DNA of 64,000 nucleotides from Canna indica. Its lineage: Eukaryota > Streptophyta > Magnoliopsida > Zingiberales > Cannaceae. Below the pieces are notes generated by a model, which saw nothing but the letters and a program-made list of their open reading frames with translations, made no database searches and was not told where the DNA came from. Shown here one piece after another: positions 32,933 through 44,870 of this stretch. Location of the stretch: positions 25,848,001-25,912,000 of the forward strand of contig CP136897.1 in assembly GCA_034359265.1 (NCBI GenBank), read 5' to 3'. The translations under genes were made by a program, and so were the position numbers. Positions within the stretch are counted from its first letter, which is position 1. Each line of letters starts with the position of its first letter.

Positions 32933-33665
32933 CTGAAAGAAATAGTGCCCTTGAGCCAATCACATGTCGATGTGTAGGAACTATTTTTGATAATGAATAA
33001 ATGAGGCAACTTTTCACATTACTTTTTTGCATTAGATTGTGATGAACCCCATGAACCCGGGCGAATGATTCCAAGGCCGTGATGGGATCATACTAGTGAG
33101 ACTTGGAATCCAAATGCCCTTGTTCTAAATGTTCCTAGTAGTAGAATCACCGATTAGGGGATTGGTGATTTCGGAAAGACTAGTACATTTGATACATGCC
33201 CTATACTATAGAGGGTAGCTGATCTCATAGTTACCTACAAACTGTCATTAATGTACAAGTGCAGGTGCTCGTTAGGAAATGAGTTCACTGAATAGTGCTA
33301 CACGAGGAACACAGAATGAAATTCTTACATGAGTGTCAATAAGATGTTCCTCGGGTGATAGTAGGTGCAAGCAATCCTTGGACCTGAGATTGTCATGGTT
33401 ACCTTGTGATTGATGACCCATTGCTTTGGTTTTATCCCTACGTGGTCTCTAAGAGTCATGTGTCGGATACTTCTAGGCATGGGGAAGCATTCATGGAGGT
33501 AGGTGAGCAACCAATATGGAATCAGTTACTCCTAGTGAGAGGAGATAATGTCCTATGTATCCTCGCAAGTGTCAACTCAGGAATCTCTAGCCATAGTAGA
33601 TATGAATGTCAGAAAAGAGTTTCTGACATGTCATTATTGAGACGACAACTTGGCAGGAGGAATAT
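32933..33665 (+). mobile_element. Copia LTR fragment (family G, TGCCCTTGAGCC type)
   Basis: The segment starts TGAAAGAAATAGTGCCCTTG and matches 53385-53990 plus 56318-56459 almost throughout, with shared phrases such as CCAATCACATG, GAGACTTGGAATCC (nearly) and CGACAACTTGGCAGG. It ends near 33665 where a different sequence follows. The copy at 53385 shows that the full LTR is about 2.4 kb. Confidence 0.72.
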
Positions 33666-34984
33666 GTTAGTGTTGGCATTTGTATGTTGGTTGTATTTGG
33701 CAAAAGTTATTGATCTCAGCCATACCCATGAGGAACTCTGCATATGAAGACAGTCTCAACTGTGTGAAGATAGTCTCAACTACTCCAGCAACCTATGGTT
33801 TTCTTGACAAAGATGCAACGCAGAAAGATGACTTTTTGTCTCCTACAGAGATAATGACTCTTGGTCTGCTTTATTAAATGGTGATTTTTCTTGTTATCTC
33901 TGAGATCTTTTAATCATCATTTATTCTTTATTTGCCCGAATAACTGCTTTAAATATTCTGAGCGTAACTCCTTGATCATTATGGTCTTTAGGAGTTATGC
34001 ATTGTCTATTTATTTTTGAACCGATGACTGTTGGTTATCAAACTGATGGGTTCATTAAACAAATAGTTATGTCCAACATTTATTCTTGTCTTTTGGTTGT
34101 CTCATATAAAATTCGATGGAAAGATTTGATCTGCAACTCTCTATGTGCGAACACTGGATAGTCAATTAATGAGAGGAGTTGAGACTGCTAAGTGCTGACA
34201 TTTCTTATCTTCAGGAGAAGATTGGTTTCAGGTGGATAGCTCACTACAATACAAGACTGTCTGGAGGACGGAACTCTGTGGCTGGGATGTCAAAGAGAGA
34301 TAAGTTGGTATTTACTTGTAATTGCAAAGAATGTTTTTGTTCTTTTCAATTAACAGTAGTACTGTAGTCGGATTTCGAGTGTGAAATTCAGAGGACTTAT
34401 TTTGTACTTATAGAGAGTGGATTGGACATCTGTCCGGTGAGTGCCCCGAAGATTAGGTGATAGGTTTGTCACTAAACTGCGTAAACAAACCTCTTGTGTT
34501 TGTGTGTGTTCTTTTGTCTTGGTTCTTATTGTGCTTATAGTAGCAGTTGCAACTTCTTATTTAACTTCTTTCTCCACAAATTTCTTTTCCTTTTTTTTTC
34601 CTTTCTTTCTCCACAAAATTCTTTTTCTTTCCTTTCTTTCTCCACAAATCTGAATTTTCTTCCTTTTTTTCTTCTTTTTTTTCCTCTTTTTTTCCACTTG
34701 AAACAATTACAAAACAAAGAAATCAACAAGAACAAATAGGCTAAACCAAAAAACTAACTTGATTCTCCGCTTTTTTTTTCAAACTGCTTTTTGACCCACT
34801 TCCAAACTTATTCTGAAAGAGTGAAAAACAGCAAAGTCGTTGTAGATCTTCCTCTCAGCTTTCCAACGAGTACATACATGCCCTAATCGGAGTTATGGTT
34901 GGGGAGATATACTCAAAATACTGCGACTTCTCCTGGAAACCTTTAGTTGTGCAAATTTATCCGAGCAAAGGTGTAGAGAACCTT
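33666..34984. other. Unassigned stretch, probably retroelement LTR or leader
   Basis: A TGTTGGCATTTGTATGTTGG start at about 33671 could be an LTR edge, but I find no matching end. Pyrimidine-rich runs (34565-34695) with repeated TTTCTCCACAAA phrases occur. The last 250 bases precede a minus-strand primer-binding site and are likely its leader. No gene is supported. Confidence 0.4.
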
Positions 34985-34997
34985 GGCTCTGATACCA
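34985..34997 (-). other. Primer-binding site (initiator Met-tRNA type)
   Basis: The minus strand reads TGGTATCAGAGCC, a perfect plant initiator-Met primer-binding site, two bases from an LTR edge at 35000. The element it belongs to extends to the left. Confidence 0.8.
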
Positions 34998-34999
34998 AA

Positions 35000-35645
35000 T
35001 GATATAGATCTTGATGGCTAAAGCAAGGAGAACGTGAGTGTTTGAGGTTTGGGTCAGTTTTGGAAGAGGGTAGGTGAAGGTGGGTATGACCGGATGAGGG
35101 TTTGGTGAGGAAACAACGGGTACAAGGAAAAACAAGATAGTAAAGATAGACATCCTACTAGATCTCCATCTAACAATATAGAAGGCAATCTAGATAATGA
35201 GATTGAGTTTTCCTACAAGACCTCTAATTGACATGCAATTAGCAACCTAGACAAAAGAAACAAGAACCAGAAATGCCACAAGCACAAGACTTGATAAGTT
35301 AACAAGCTCTTGGAATAAAATGAGAAGATCAATTCCTCACAATTTGCATAAGCAAACTAATGTATTCAAAGGTTCCTCAAAAATACATAATAATGAGGTA
35401 TTTATAGACCACAAAACCTAGACCTAAATAAAAGACTTTCCATAATATATTGTAGAACAAGCCTTAAACAAGTTTACTTGCTAAACAATTAGAACCTAAT
35501 TAAAAATATAAAGACTAGTGGACTTAGCATCATAAGGCCCAAAACAAATAAGTATTCGGCCTTAGAACAAAATAGCCTACCCAAAACATAAAATGACATA
35601 ACTTAAGGTCTTTAACAATGAAAACTAAATGGATAACTTCAACAA
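35000..35645 (-). mobile_element. LTR of a minus-strand gypsy-like element
   Basis: The left edge TGATATAGATC sits next to a perfect primer-binding site, so this is an LTR of about 650 bp read on the minus strand. A TATAAATACCTC (minus strand, 35394-35405) is a plausible promoter. The right edge is approximate. To the right lies a pol C-terminus in the same orientation, so element-internal sequence flanks the LTR on both sides. Confidence 0.6.
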
Positions 35646-35648
35646 CAA

Positions 35649-35918
35649 CTAATCATCTTGGCCATTCATTATAAGTCCAATAAGAGTGACATAATGGACT
35701 TGTTCTTCATCTCCAAGCAAGCTCCTTTGAATTGGATCTTTAAGTTCATTGCTCACCAAACGTTGCACATAAGCTTGATGAGCTTCTCTAATTTTCTTGG
35801 AATTGGATCTAGTGATTGGACCTTGTGGAACTTCTAACTCATCTCTAAGCCTTGAACTCTTCTCCATGCTAACTCCATAGCTTACTTTCGTGCTTGCATC
35901 ACTTTTCATTTTCTCCAA
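35649..35918 (-). pseudogene. Ty3/gypsy polyprotein C-terminal tail
   Basis: The 89-residue frame contains LEVPQGPITRSNSKKIREA, the GPITR...K motif found at the very end of many plant gypsy polyproteins, followed by an acidic tail ending GQDD. It lies just upstream, in its own orientation, of the LTR at 35000-35645, as the end of pol should. The rest of pol was replaced by the LTR fragment that starts near 35908. Confidence 0.65.
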
Positions 35919-37834
35919 AAAGGTGAGTGGATTAAGCCCTCTTTCCTCATTATGCCGCTGCCCCCCTATGAGAGGGGATTTTTGTGCAAATTTCCTCGTG
36001 CCAAGTTCATGTTTTGAATTGATTGAGTTTCCGTTGTTGTCGCGAATATTTTGATTTGAGTTTTGGTCCTACTTGCATGCTCCAACCCGAGCCACCCCTC
36101 CCCCCCCCTCTTTTCTTTTCTCCTTTGATGTCTTGGGAAATTCTTGAGTCTTGAATCTTGATGGTAGTTGATTTATGAAACTTGTTTCTTGATGGGAGAG
36201 GAATTGGAAGTCAGGGTGTGCTGCCCCTTCCCTAGGAATTCTAGGGGCCGGCCAACCCTTAGTACACCCAAAGAGAACCTTGAAAATATGGTAGGTATTA
36301 AGATTACACCTTAAGGACACTTTCACATGTTGCTAGAGCATGCCTTAGGGTAGAGACCTTTAAATTGGGGAAAACAAGGAATTTAGAGACACCTAGGGAC
36401 ACCTAGAGAGGTAGGACCATGGACTGAATTTAGTGTTGAGACAACCCTAAGGAGGGATAATAGGGCCGAACCCCCCTTGCTCTTAGAGCACTCAGGTAAG
36501 GGGGAAGGCCGGCCCTAGGTGGTGCGATTAGGGTCATAACACGGGATTGTGGTTCATTGTAGATGCTCGCTACATTTAATACCTTGTGTAGGGTTCTTTA
36601 TTGATAGATATTTCTATAACTTACGTGTTCTAGCACACTGATACATATCTATGTCATTTACTTGTGATTAAATGTGTGGTGTGACGTTCTTAAATTATTA
36701 TGGTATGATTTATATGATGTACCATTATGATGTTATACTTAATTATGACTATGCGCATATTATGCTTATAGTTTAAGTGGCATGAATATTATTCTTATAA
36801 ATATATGGGATGTGATTATGGCATGAGGCCACGGAGAGGCCGAGGTATGTTCATAGCATACTTAATCTATTATTGTGTAATTAGATATTTTCCTTAGTAT
36901 TCTATTATGTGTTTGTACTGTGCTTGGTGCATATTCCCGGAAACCTCACTGATGAGGGGAGGGTATGCCCCAAAGAAACGGTGTTGGCACTATTCCAAAA
37001 GTTCCAGCCGGTGAAGGGAGATCATACCCCAAAGAGACGGTCTGGAATCCTGACTGGTGAGGGGAACATATGCCCCAAAGAGATGGATCGGAAGAGTCGT
37101 GTCAGTGAGGGGAGAGCATGCCCCAAAGAAACGACACTGGCTGGGTGGTAGATTGGAGGCCATATCGACTACCTATCCTACGTGGCTATGAGGACCAACG
37201 GGTCCAGGTGAGCATGTGGATTGTTGTATTGAGCATGTCTATATTTTATACTTGGTGGCATATTTTTTGCAGGTTGCTATATGATGTCTAAGAGGATTGC
37301 TCTGCTAATTAATAAATGCACCTGAATTATGCTTTATTTTTCTTATGCTTAAATATGTGTTTTATTTGATAATGCTAGATATGGTGGATTGAGGGCTGAT
37401 CTACTCACTAAGTTCTAGTTTGACTTACCCTCGTTTGATGTTGTTTTTCAGCACCTGAGCGAGATCAAAGAGGTACTGGGGTGTAGTAGTGCGGCTGGTG
37501 TCGGCAGGGCAGCGAGTCTTGTGACATGTCGTGGTCGAGGGGGAAACCGAGTTGAGTCATGTTACTTTTCATGTCGTTTGAGTCATGTAGACTCGGTTTA
37601 TTATCTTTCCGCACTTTTGTTATTTTGAGGTGTCTTTGTTTAGTAATTAAGTTTTGAAATCGATTGAACATTTAGCTATTTATTGAGTTGGTGGTTTGGG
37701 TTTTTGAAAATAAATATCTTTAATAAATATTTGAAATGTTATTAAATGTTTAGGTCTTGTTTGATTGTATATGTGGTTTGATTTGGTTTAGGCTTCGGGG
37801 TATGTGGCGTACCTTGGTCGGTCATACCGGGTTT
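35908..37834 (+). mobile_element. Family A gypsy LTR, 5'-truncated, continuing at 43321-43336
   Basis: TTTCTCCAAAAAGGTGAGTG at 35908-35930 matches the middle of the solo LTR at 53991-56317 (complement of about 55830-55850). From there the sequence runs parallel to the LTR end, through the four-unit repeat (36940-37145) and CTTCGGGGTATGTGGCGTAC. It is interrupted at 37835 by another gypsy element and ends with GGGGTGTGACA at 43326-43336. The start of the LTR is missing. The end lies directly in a copia gag frame (ALITKKFKRFLR). Confidence 0.75.
36940..37145. repeat. Four-unit degenerate repeat inside family A LTR (plus orientation)
   Basis: Four units share GGTGAGGGGA then a few bases then ATGCCCCAAAGARACG. 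They are the complement of the units at 3095-3300 and 54680-54880. Confidence 0.75.
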
Positions 37835-40376
37835 TGTAAGACCCGAAAAAATTCCCTAATATAAAAATCTATTTTGGTGCAGCGCGTTGGACTTGGGGGT
37901 AGTCAAGTCGAGCCTCAGGATCGCCTCAAGTGAAAAGGTATGGCTCGACTAATGATTCATGGAATCTATTTGGGTGATTAACTTTCCTTTTATGAATTCA
38001 TTCCTTAAATCAAGTTAAATCGATTCATATTATGGGTTGAGTCAGAACCCAAGTTGAATTCGGGTTTAGTCGAGGTTCGAGTATGAGTTAAGTGAATCAT
38101 GGATCTATCTTTGGAAAGCTAGATGAGGAATTAAAACCCTCATCTTGCAGCCGTGCAACTCATCCCTTAAGTAGCACAAGGCTGCCTAGGGGGAGAGAGG
38201 AAGAAGAGCAAGGGAAAGCTTGGAGGACTTGGATCGATCCGGGATTTCACGTCGTCGCCGGAAAATTTCAAGTCGTCGTCGCTCGATCTTTCGTTCTTCG
38301 CAATCTAGGTGAGTGGTTAGAGTTAGAAGCATGGGTGAGGCTAGTAGCCTAACCCCTAGTTGTGATAGGACGAGTTTCTCGCGACCTTTCCGTCGGATCT
38401 TGGTTTTATCGACGTGTAATCGCTGTTTTGTATGAATTCTTGTCGTAGTACCTTGTTTCTTCGTCGATTTTCAATTGTTAGGGCTGCCGAGTCATGGGAA
38501 ACGGGGAAATGTCATGCCAAAATTTTCCCCGATTCCCTTGACGGCAAGAAGGCTCTTAGATGATCTCATGTTCATGATTGATGTAGTTCAAATCGTAGGT
38601 TTCACGCGTCATGAAGCATATCTTCCCTAGATCTCTCTTGATGTGGCCGAATGAACCCTACACCTCATGAAGAGGGTTCGGCCAAGGGTAAGGGAAGGAG
38701 TAAAATAGTCCATTGATATTAAGTTATACTCGGAATCAAAGAATTAGAGGTATAGCTAGAGTCTCCTTTTCCTTTCCTACCTTAAGGGCCATGGCCGAGC
38801 AAGGTTTTCCTTGCTCATGGCTCGGCCAAGACTTGGGAGGGGAGAAGAGAGTAGCTTTAGATGGAAACTTACTTGATTATAAGGATCACACATGTAGGTA
38901 TGACAATACTTAGGAAGAACATCAATCAAAGCAAGTAGATTGATTGATTTTGAGTTGTAGGAATGCTAGCCTTATGACCATCCTTAGCATTAGATCTTTA
39001 AATTTTGAAATGTTGCAATTGTTTACCATGCTTGTATTTACTACATTTTTGAATTCATTACTACCTTGTCATGTTAGATAATTGTTCTTATTGCGCTTAA
39101 TTCCTAAGGTAGTGTAAAGTTGTTATGCATGAATATTGTGGTTATTTATGGTAGATGTTGTAACATTTGAATATTTATATTTAGATTATACATGCTGTCC
39201 AAAAATGTTCATGGGCGGAATTCCAAAGTCGATACATGGAATTCCTCACCCAAGGTAGTGTAGAAGGGTAGACAACATGTAAGGCATCGTGAGACGTCAT
39301 TCGTGCTTATATGGAAACTTAACTAGGAGACGATATCACTTCTAGGACTTCTTGTAAACATTTGGAAACCTAGAACTCCTAGGTGTACACATGGTGAAAG
39401 GGCGGCATAAATTGTTGACCCTGTAGCCCGGATTAGGGCCAGATACGGGCAATGACCCGAAGTGTATATATGGAAACCCTAGGATATTGATTGTGTGATG
39501 TGCTTGAGATGGTCCGCCGAGGAGCATGGAGGTTGGGAATGACCAATGCTCAGGTCAGCCAGTGTTGGGTCTTGAGGTGCGCCAGCGGGCCCGCTAGGTG
39601 CCAGACCCCAGTTGGGTGGGACTAGCTATCCTTACCCCAGACGGTGTCCGAAGACTAGTGGACCATCCTAGTCGACGGCCTGGGATTGTTTGCTTACATC
39701 TTGAGATGATGTGGCTGATGGCCAGTATGATACTACTTGATATGGTAGGGACGACTGTAGTCGAGATATTTATTCCATAAGCAGGCCCAAGGGCTAAATG
39801 TCGGAGGCTTGATAGGCCGAGATGGCAGGTTATCATATTCAGATGTACAGATTGACCCATTGGGGGTCGGTAGTCGCATTAGAAGTATTTTACCTCCTTG
39901 TACATTCATTTTGTTGCCTTATATGATATATGCATGACTGAGGCTTATGTGGAGGTTCACTAGAGCCACTGAGTCCCATGTGGACTCACAGTTTATTCTT
40001 TATTTTTGCAAATCATGAGCAATGACTTAGCTTGTCGACATGGTGCAGCCGGTGGGCGGGAGGTGGTGCCATATCTCGTAGCGGCATCCATGAGTCTTAG
40101 ACCAGTGTCTAGTAGTGTTTGTTTTGTTTCTACACTGACAGTTGTACTTGAAAAAGAGTTGTAAAACTTGTTTCTTGAACGTTCAGTTATTTTGACGTTG
40201 ACATTCTTACTTGTTTTGACAAACATATAAATTGTGTCTTTGAAAGCTTTTAATAAAGTGTGTTGAGATTTTTGTTATTCGATATGTCATGGTTTTCTTA
40301 TGTCAGTGCAGACAGTAGACTACAGGGTAGGATGTAGACCCTGGCCGGTCGCACTATCCTCAGTTGGGGTGTGACA
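37835..40376 (+). mobile_element. 5' LTR of the family B gypsy element
   Basis: It spans 2542 bp, from TGTAAGACCC to GGGGTGTGACA. Its last 303 bases (40074-40376) match 43018-43320 without gaps and with about 17 differences by hand count. GAATTCCTCACC near 39240 and the GCGGGCCCGCTAGGTG region near 39587 recur in the minus-strand LTR at 60371-62739. Confidence 0.85.
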
Positions 40377-40380
40377 AAGT

Positions 40381-40392
40381 TGGTATCAGAGC
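40381..40392 (+). other. Primer-binding site (initiator Met-tRNA type)
   Basis: TGGTATCAGAGC, a perfect match to the plant initiator-Met primer-binding site, lies four bases after the LTR end at 40376. Confidence 0.92.
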
Positions 40393-41099
40393 ACTAGGTT
40401 AGGTCTTGTCTATGACTCAGTGTTGGGTACCGTATGAGACATATGCTAGCGTGTCGACATACTGTATAGTTATGCTACGAGATTGGGCAACCACTCTTGC
40501 ACTCAGCGTACCATGCGATTAGTAAGTTTAAAGAGTTTTTGTTAAGAATTTATTATGTGACAGGAAACTTTTTCTTTTCTGTGATTGTGTAATGGAGGCT
40601 CCCAATGCTGCACTGAGCGGCAGTGGCAGTAAATTGGGTGATGAAACATAGAGCCAAGAGGTTAGACCCAAGAGAGGGTCAAGTTGGGGCGCGTAGACGC
40701 GTACCCCGGTTGTCGGTAGAAAATATTATTTATGTACTTGTGCATACTATGCATGGATATTGATTGTGTTTGTGCTTGTGGATGAGATGGCCGAGTCGAG
40801 AAGCGTACCGACTTGGCAAGTTGGTCCTGACTCGGCAAGTGGATTTTGGGTCTTGATACTGCGTGAGTGAGCCATGCTGACGTTAGACCCATGGAGAGCC
40901 ACACTAACCTTAGACCCGAGTGGATTTGGTTGGGTGGGCCATTCCCAACCAGAGAGGGCCCGGGTAGAAGGCTCGCTAGATAGATTCTAGCTGCCGACTT
41001 ATATGATTGCTAGGTTTGGGCCGGTTTGGGTCGTATGAATGTATTGTTTTCTATGGGGCCGGCATGGGCCGAGTGATTTTGGCATTCATGAGCATGACA

Positions 41100-43017
41100 T
41101 GTATTAATGAGTGTTCGCGATAAGCGGGCACAAGACTTTGAGATGCTGCACAAGTCTGGTGGCATGTTAGTGTCAGAGTATAAGATGGAATTTCACCGGT
41201 TTTCCAAATATCATCAGTCCTCCGTGGCATTTGAGACTGCCAGGGTCAAGAGGTTTGTTGGGGGATTTAGGCCTTAGATAGGCAGGCTCATCCACTACTC
41301 CGAGGATTCCACTCTTGCACGGGTGGTGGATGAGGCCCTTTGGAAGGAAGCCTTGGTACCGTTTGAGAGGAATGACAGACCGACCAAGAAGAAATTTCGA
41401 TCGCAGGGATCTGGGGGTCGACCGTGGCAAAGGGGGCCGCAAGCTAGCCATTTAGAGAGACCGTCTGCCAGGGTGTTGGCTATAAACCGTGATGGGACAG
41501 AGGCGTCTAAGGCAGTGGTAACATGTACTATTCTAGTATGTTCATCCGTTGCTTATGTTTTATTTGATTCGGGTGCCACACACTCGTTTGTGTCTGCCCT
41601 ATTTGCTGCAAAGTTGCCAATTGCACCCTCTATGCTCGACGGGCCATTGATGGTATCAACACCTACGGGCGATGCAATCTTAGCAAATTCAATATGTCAA
41701 GCTGTGAAGTGCTCATATGCGACCATGTGTTGAGTGCGGATTAGACACTCCTACCCACTCTAGAGCTTGATGTCATCCTTGGCATGGACTGGCTGGCAGG
41801 GCACTTTGCAATGTTGGACTGCAGAGCCAAAGCAGTGATATTTAATAAGCCTGGGCTACCGTAGTACACCTTCCAAGGGGAGGGAGGTAGCAAGCCGATA
41901 GGGGTCATCTCAGCCCTAAAGGCTCGTAAGTTGCATCGGGGTGGCTGCAAATCCTTCATGGCCTTCGTATCTATGGCCGAGGAGGAAAGAGGTGAAGCAA
42001 GGAATGTCAGCGGAATCCCACTGGTCTGTGAATTCCGTGATGTGTTTCCCGAGGAATTGCCGGGATTGCCGCCCAGAAGGGAAGTTGACTTTTGCATTGA
42101 CCTGCAGCCCGGGGTGAAACCAATTTCCATTCCACCTTATAGGATGGCACCGGCTGAACTCATGGAGTTAAAGGTGCAATTGTAGGGAATGCTAGACCCG
42201 GGGTTCATCCGGCCGAGTGTGTCACCCTGGGGTGCCCTGGCTCTCTTCGTAAAGAAGAAGGATGTGTCGATGCGCATGTGCATCGACTATAGGTAGCTGA
42301 ACAAGGTGACTGTTAAGAATCGCTACCCACTGCCAAGGATAGACGACCTGTTTGACCAGCTGCAGGGGACACAATGCTTTTCAAAGATATATCCGAGGTC
42401 CGAATACCCTCAGTTGAGAATTCGGGACTGCGATGTGTCGAAGACGGCCTTTAGGACTTGCTACGGTCACTAAGAGTTCCTAGTGATGTCCTTCCGCCTA
42501 ACCAATGCACCTGCTGCCTTCATGGACCTAATGAACAGGGTATTTAAGGAGTACCTGGATAGCTTTGTGATCGTCTTCATTGACGACATTCTGGTTTACT
42601 CCAAGAGTGAGGAAGAGCACTCTAAGCACCTGAGAATAGTCCTGGAAACCCTCAGAGAGCACCGCTTGTTTGCAAAATTTTCCAAGTGTGAATTTTGATT
42701 AGAAAGTGTAGGGTTCTTGGGCCATGTAGTGTCCAAGGAAGGGATAAGGGTAGATCCTGCCAAGATTGAAGTGGTGCAGAGCTGGAAACGGCCGACTAGT
42801 GTGATTGAGATCCGCAGTTTTCTTGGTTTGGCCGGGTGTTACTAGAAGTTTGCGAAGAATTTCTCCAGAATTGCAGCCCCTATGACTCGGTTGACTCAAA
42901 AGAAGGTCAGGTTCGTTTGGGATGACAAATGCGAGACGAGCTTTCAGAAGCTCAAGGCATGTTTGACATCTGCACCCGTGTTGGCTGTACCTTCCGATTT
43001 AGGAGGGTTTGTAGTCT
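41100..43017 (+). pseudogene. Ty3/gypsy gag-protease-reverse transcriptase (decayed)
   Basis: The gag end shows MLVSEYKMEFHRFSKY and FVGGFRP, the usual spacing of the plant gypsy gag domain. The protease has the active-site motif FDSGATHSFVS near 41566-41598. Reverse transcriptase blocks follow: [48 protein letters not shown], the catalytic FIDD at about 42577-42588, then [14 protein letters not shown]. Several stops interrupt it (after RKLK..VQL near 42185, in IDYR*LNK, and after KCEF near 42696). The frame ends in LTR sequence at 43018. The protein would copy the element RNA into DNA but cannot be made here. Confidence 0.88.
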
Positions 43018-43320
43018 TCTCGTAGCGGCGTCCATGAGTCTTAGACCAGTGTCTAGTAGTGTTTGTTTTGTTTCTACACTGACAGTTGTACTTGAAAAAG
43101 AGTTGTAAAACTTGTTTCTTGAACGTTCAGTTATTTTGACGTTGATGTTCTTACTTGTTTTGACAAACATAAAAATTGTGACTTTGAAAGCTTTTAATAA
43201 AGTGTGTTGAGATTTCTGTTATTCGATATGTCTTGGTTTTCTTGTGTCAGTGTAGACAGTAGGCTACAGGGCATGATGTAGGTCCTGGCCGGTCACACTA
43301 CCCTCAGTTGGGGTGTGGCA
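43018..43320 (+). mobile_element. Truncated 3' LTR of the family B element
   Basis: The final 303 bp of the LTR are joined directly to reverse-transcriptase sequence at TCTCGTAGCGGC. They align end to end with 40074-40376. The terminal CA is present and is followed by the GGTTT duplication. Confidence 0.88.
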
Positions 43321-43336
43321 GGTTTGGGGTGTGACA

Positions 43337-44160
43337 AAGCTCTTATCACAAAAAAATTTAAGAGATTTCTAAGAGCGAAGAGTAGTGTAAACCAGGACTC
43401 TTAATCTAATTCTCAGTTCAAACAGCAGTTCCAACCGTCTGAGACTGTCAGTTCCAAATCAAACTTCTCTACCGAAGAAAATAGAAGAAGTCAATCATCT
43501 GGACAAAAGGTCAACGATTCCAAACAAAAGTTTAAAGGTATACTATGCTTTGAATATGCCCAAATCTCCAAAAGAAGATCAAGACGTCATTCACAACTAC
43601 TTGGAGTGACGATGATGAAGAAACTGATTCAGAAGAGCATCAATGAAGCAACTTTAGAGCTTTCATAACCTTCTTAGATGACACAGTTAAGACCGCCAAT
43701 GTCTTTGATGAAGATAGTGATCAATGCAAGGTTCAATATACAGATAGTCTTGAGGAAACATATCAGGAGATGTTTGAGAAATGAGTTGAAGTGGCAAAAC
43801 TTAACAAGTCTCTCGGATATCAGAATAAGCTTTTGAGAGAAGAAAAGAAGACTCTTTCGAACAAAGTTAAAACCCTTCAAAGACAAATTGTTCAACAAGA
43901 AGATAAAGAATCTAAATTAACTTCAGAACTTGAAAAGGTAAAGAAGGAAGTTAGAATGATGAATTCTACAAGTACTCTTAACAAAATCTTGAGTGCAGGA
44001 AAAAGTCCTTCTAATCACAAGGGACTTGGATACCTTAGCTCATGCCAGTTAAAACCTCGGTCTCAACTGCCTACTCAACCAAGGAACTTTCATAGAGGCT
44101 CTTCAAATCATCGAAATCCTACTATAAAGAAGGAAGGTAGGGTACCCCAAATGCTTTAAA
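43337..44160 (+). pseudogene. Sirevirus-like copia gag, C-terminal half (decayed)
   Basis: The frame starts in mid-gag right after the family A LTR end with ALITKKFKRFLR. A serine/glutamine-rich linker and KGILCFE, the remains of a zinc knuckle (only its first Cys is left), follow. A charged coiled-coil segment comes next (about 43790-43975; LNKSLGYQNKLLREEKKTL and KVKTLQRQIVQQEDKESKL). It ends in LNKILSAGKSPSNHKGLGY, a C-terminal gag signature common in Sirevirus-type elements. Stops and shifts occur near 43590, 43640 and 43784. The N-terminal half lay left of the LTR and is not in place. Confidence 0.78.
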
Positions 44161-44219
44161 CTTTTCAATAAACTGAGAAGAAAGAATCACCCAAGGAAAA
44201 AGGTTAAGCAAATCTGGGT

Positions 44220-44870
44220 AAGAAAGACTGATTTTAACTGTCATGTTGCTTTTATGTCAAAGACTATTTCTTCTCTTGGATCTTGGTATTTCAGCAGTGG
44301 TTGTTCTCAGCACATGACAGGAAGTCTTGAAAATCTGAGAGACATTCAAAGACATGGAGGTGCAACTGTGACTTTTGGAGATGGAGGATAAGGAAACGTC
44401 ATAGGAGTTGGAACTCTAAATATTCCGGAAATTCCAAGTCTGGAAAATATCATGCTTGTTAAAGGTCTTAAGGCTAATCTTGTGAGTATAAGCCAATTGT
44501 ATGATCAAATTTTAAATGTTCAATATACTAAAAATAGTTGCAAGGTTCTTAATAAGAATGGTGATTGTATCCTTAAAGGAAATAGATCTAGAGACAACTG
44601 CTATAAAATTGCCTATTCTTCTATTTGTCTTTCAGCCGTCTCTTCAAACATTAATCTGTGGCATCGACGATTAGGTCATGTTAATTACATAGATTTAAAG
44701 AAACTTATAAATGCTGAAGCTGTCAGGGGTATTCCTAAACTTTCAGGAGAACCTGAAGTTGTCTGCCATGCTTGTCAAGAGGGAAAACAAACTAGGCAAT
44801 CTCATCAACAGTTACAACTGTTGATTTCTCACGTTTTACTTGGACAGAATTCCTGAAAGAAAAATCCAAT
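44220..44870 (+). pseudogene. Copia protease and pre-integrase region (decayed)
   Basis: SWYFSSGCSQHMTGSLENL is a copia protease active-site block in which the usual D-S/T-G is replaced by SSG, so the aspartate is lost. It is followed by VTFGDGG and NIMLVKGLKANLVSISQL. The zinc-binding start of integrase is LWHRRLGHVNY...CHACQEGKQTR (44658-44793), an H-H-C-C motif. A stop follows GDGG near 44388. Confidence 0.85.

Larger units (their letters stand above)
37835..43320 (+). mobile_element. Ty3/gypsy element (family B) with GGTTT target duplication
   Basis: The element starts TGTAAGACCCG and ends GGTGTGGCA, flanked by the perfect 5-bp duplication GGTTT (37830-37834 and 43321-43325). It consists of a full 5' LTR, primer-binding site, gag, protease, part of reverse transcriptase, then an abrupt jump to the last 303 bases of the 3' LTR. 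RNase H, integrase and most of the 3' LTR are deleted. Related LTR sequence is at 60371-62739 (minus), where a chromovirus-like integrase is attached. Confidence 0.88.

Noticed and set aside
33406..33747. 113-residue frame (plus)
   Set aside because: Same sequence class as 53385-56450, an LTR; the frame is not kept in the second copy.
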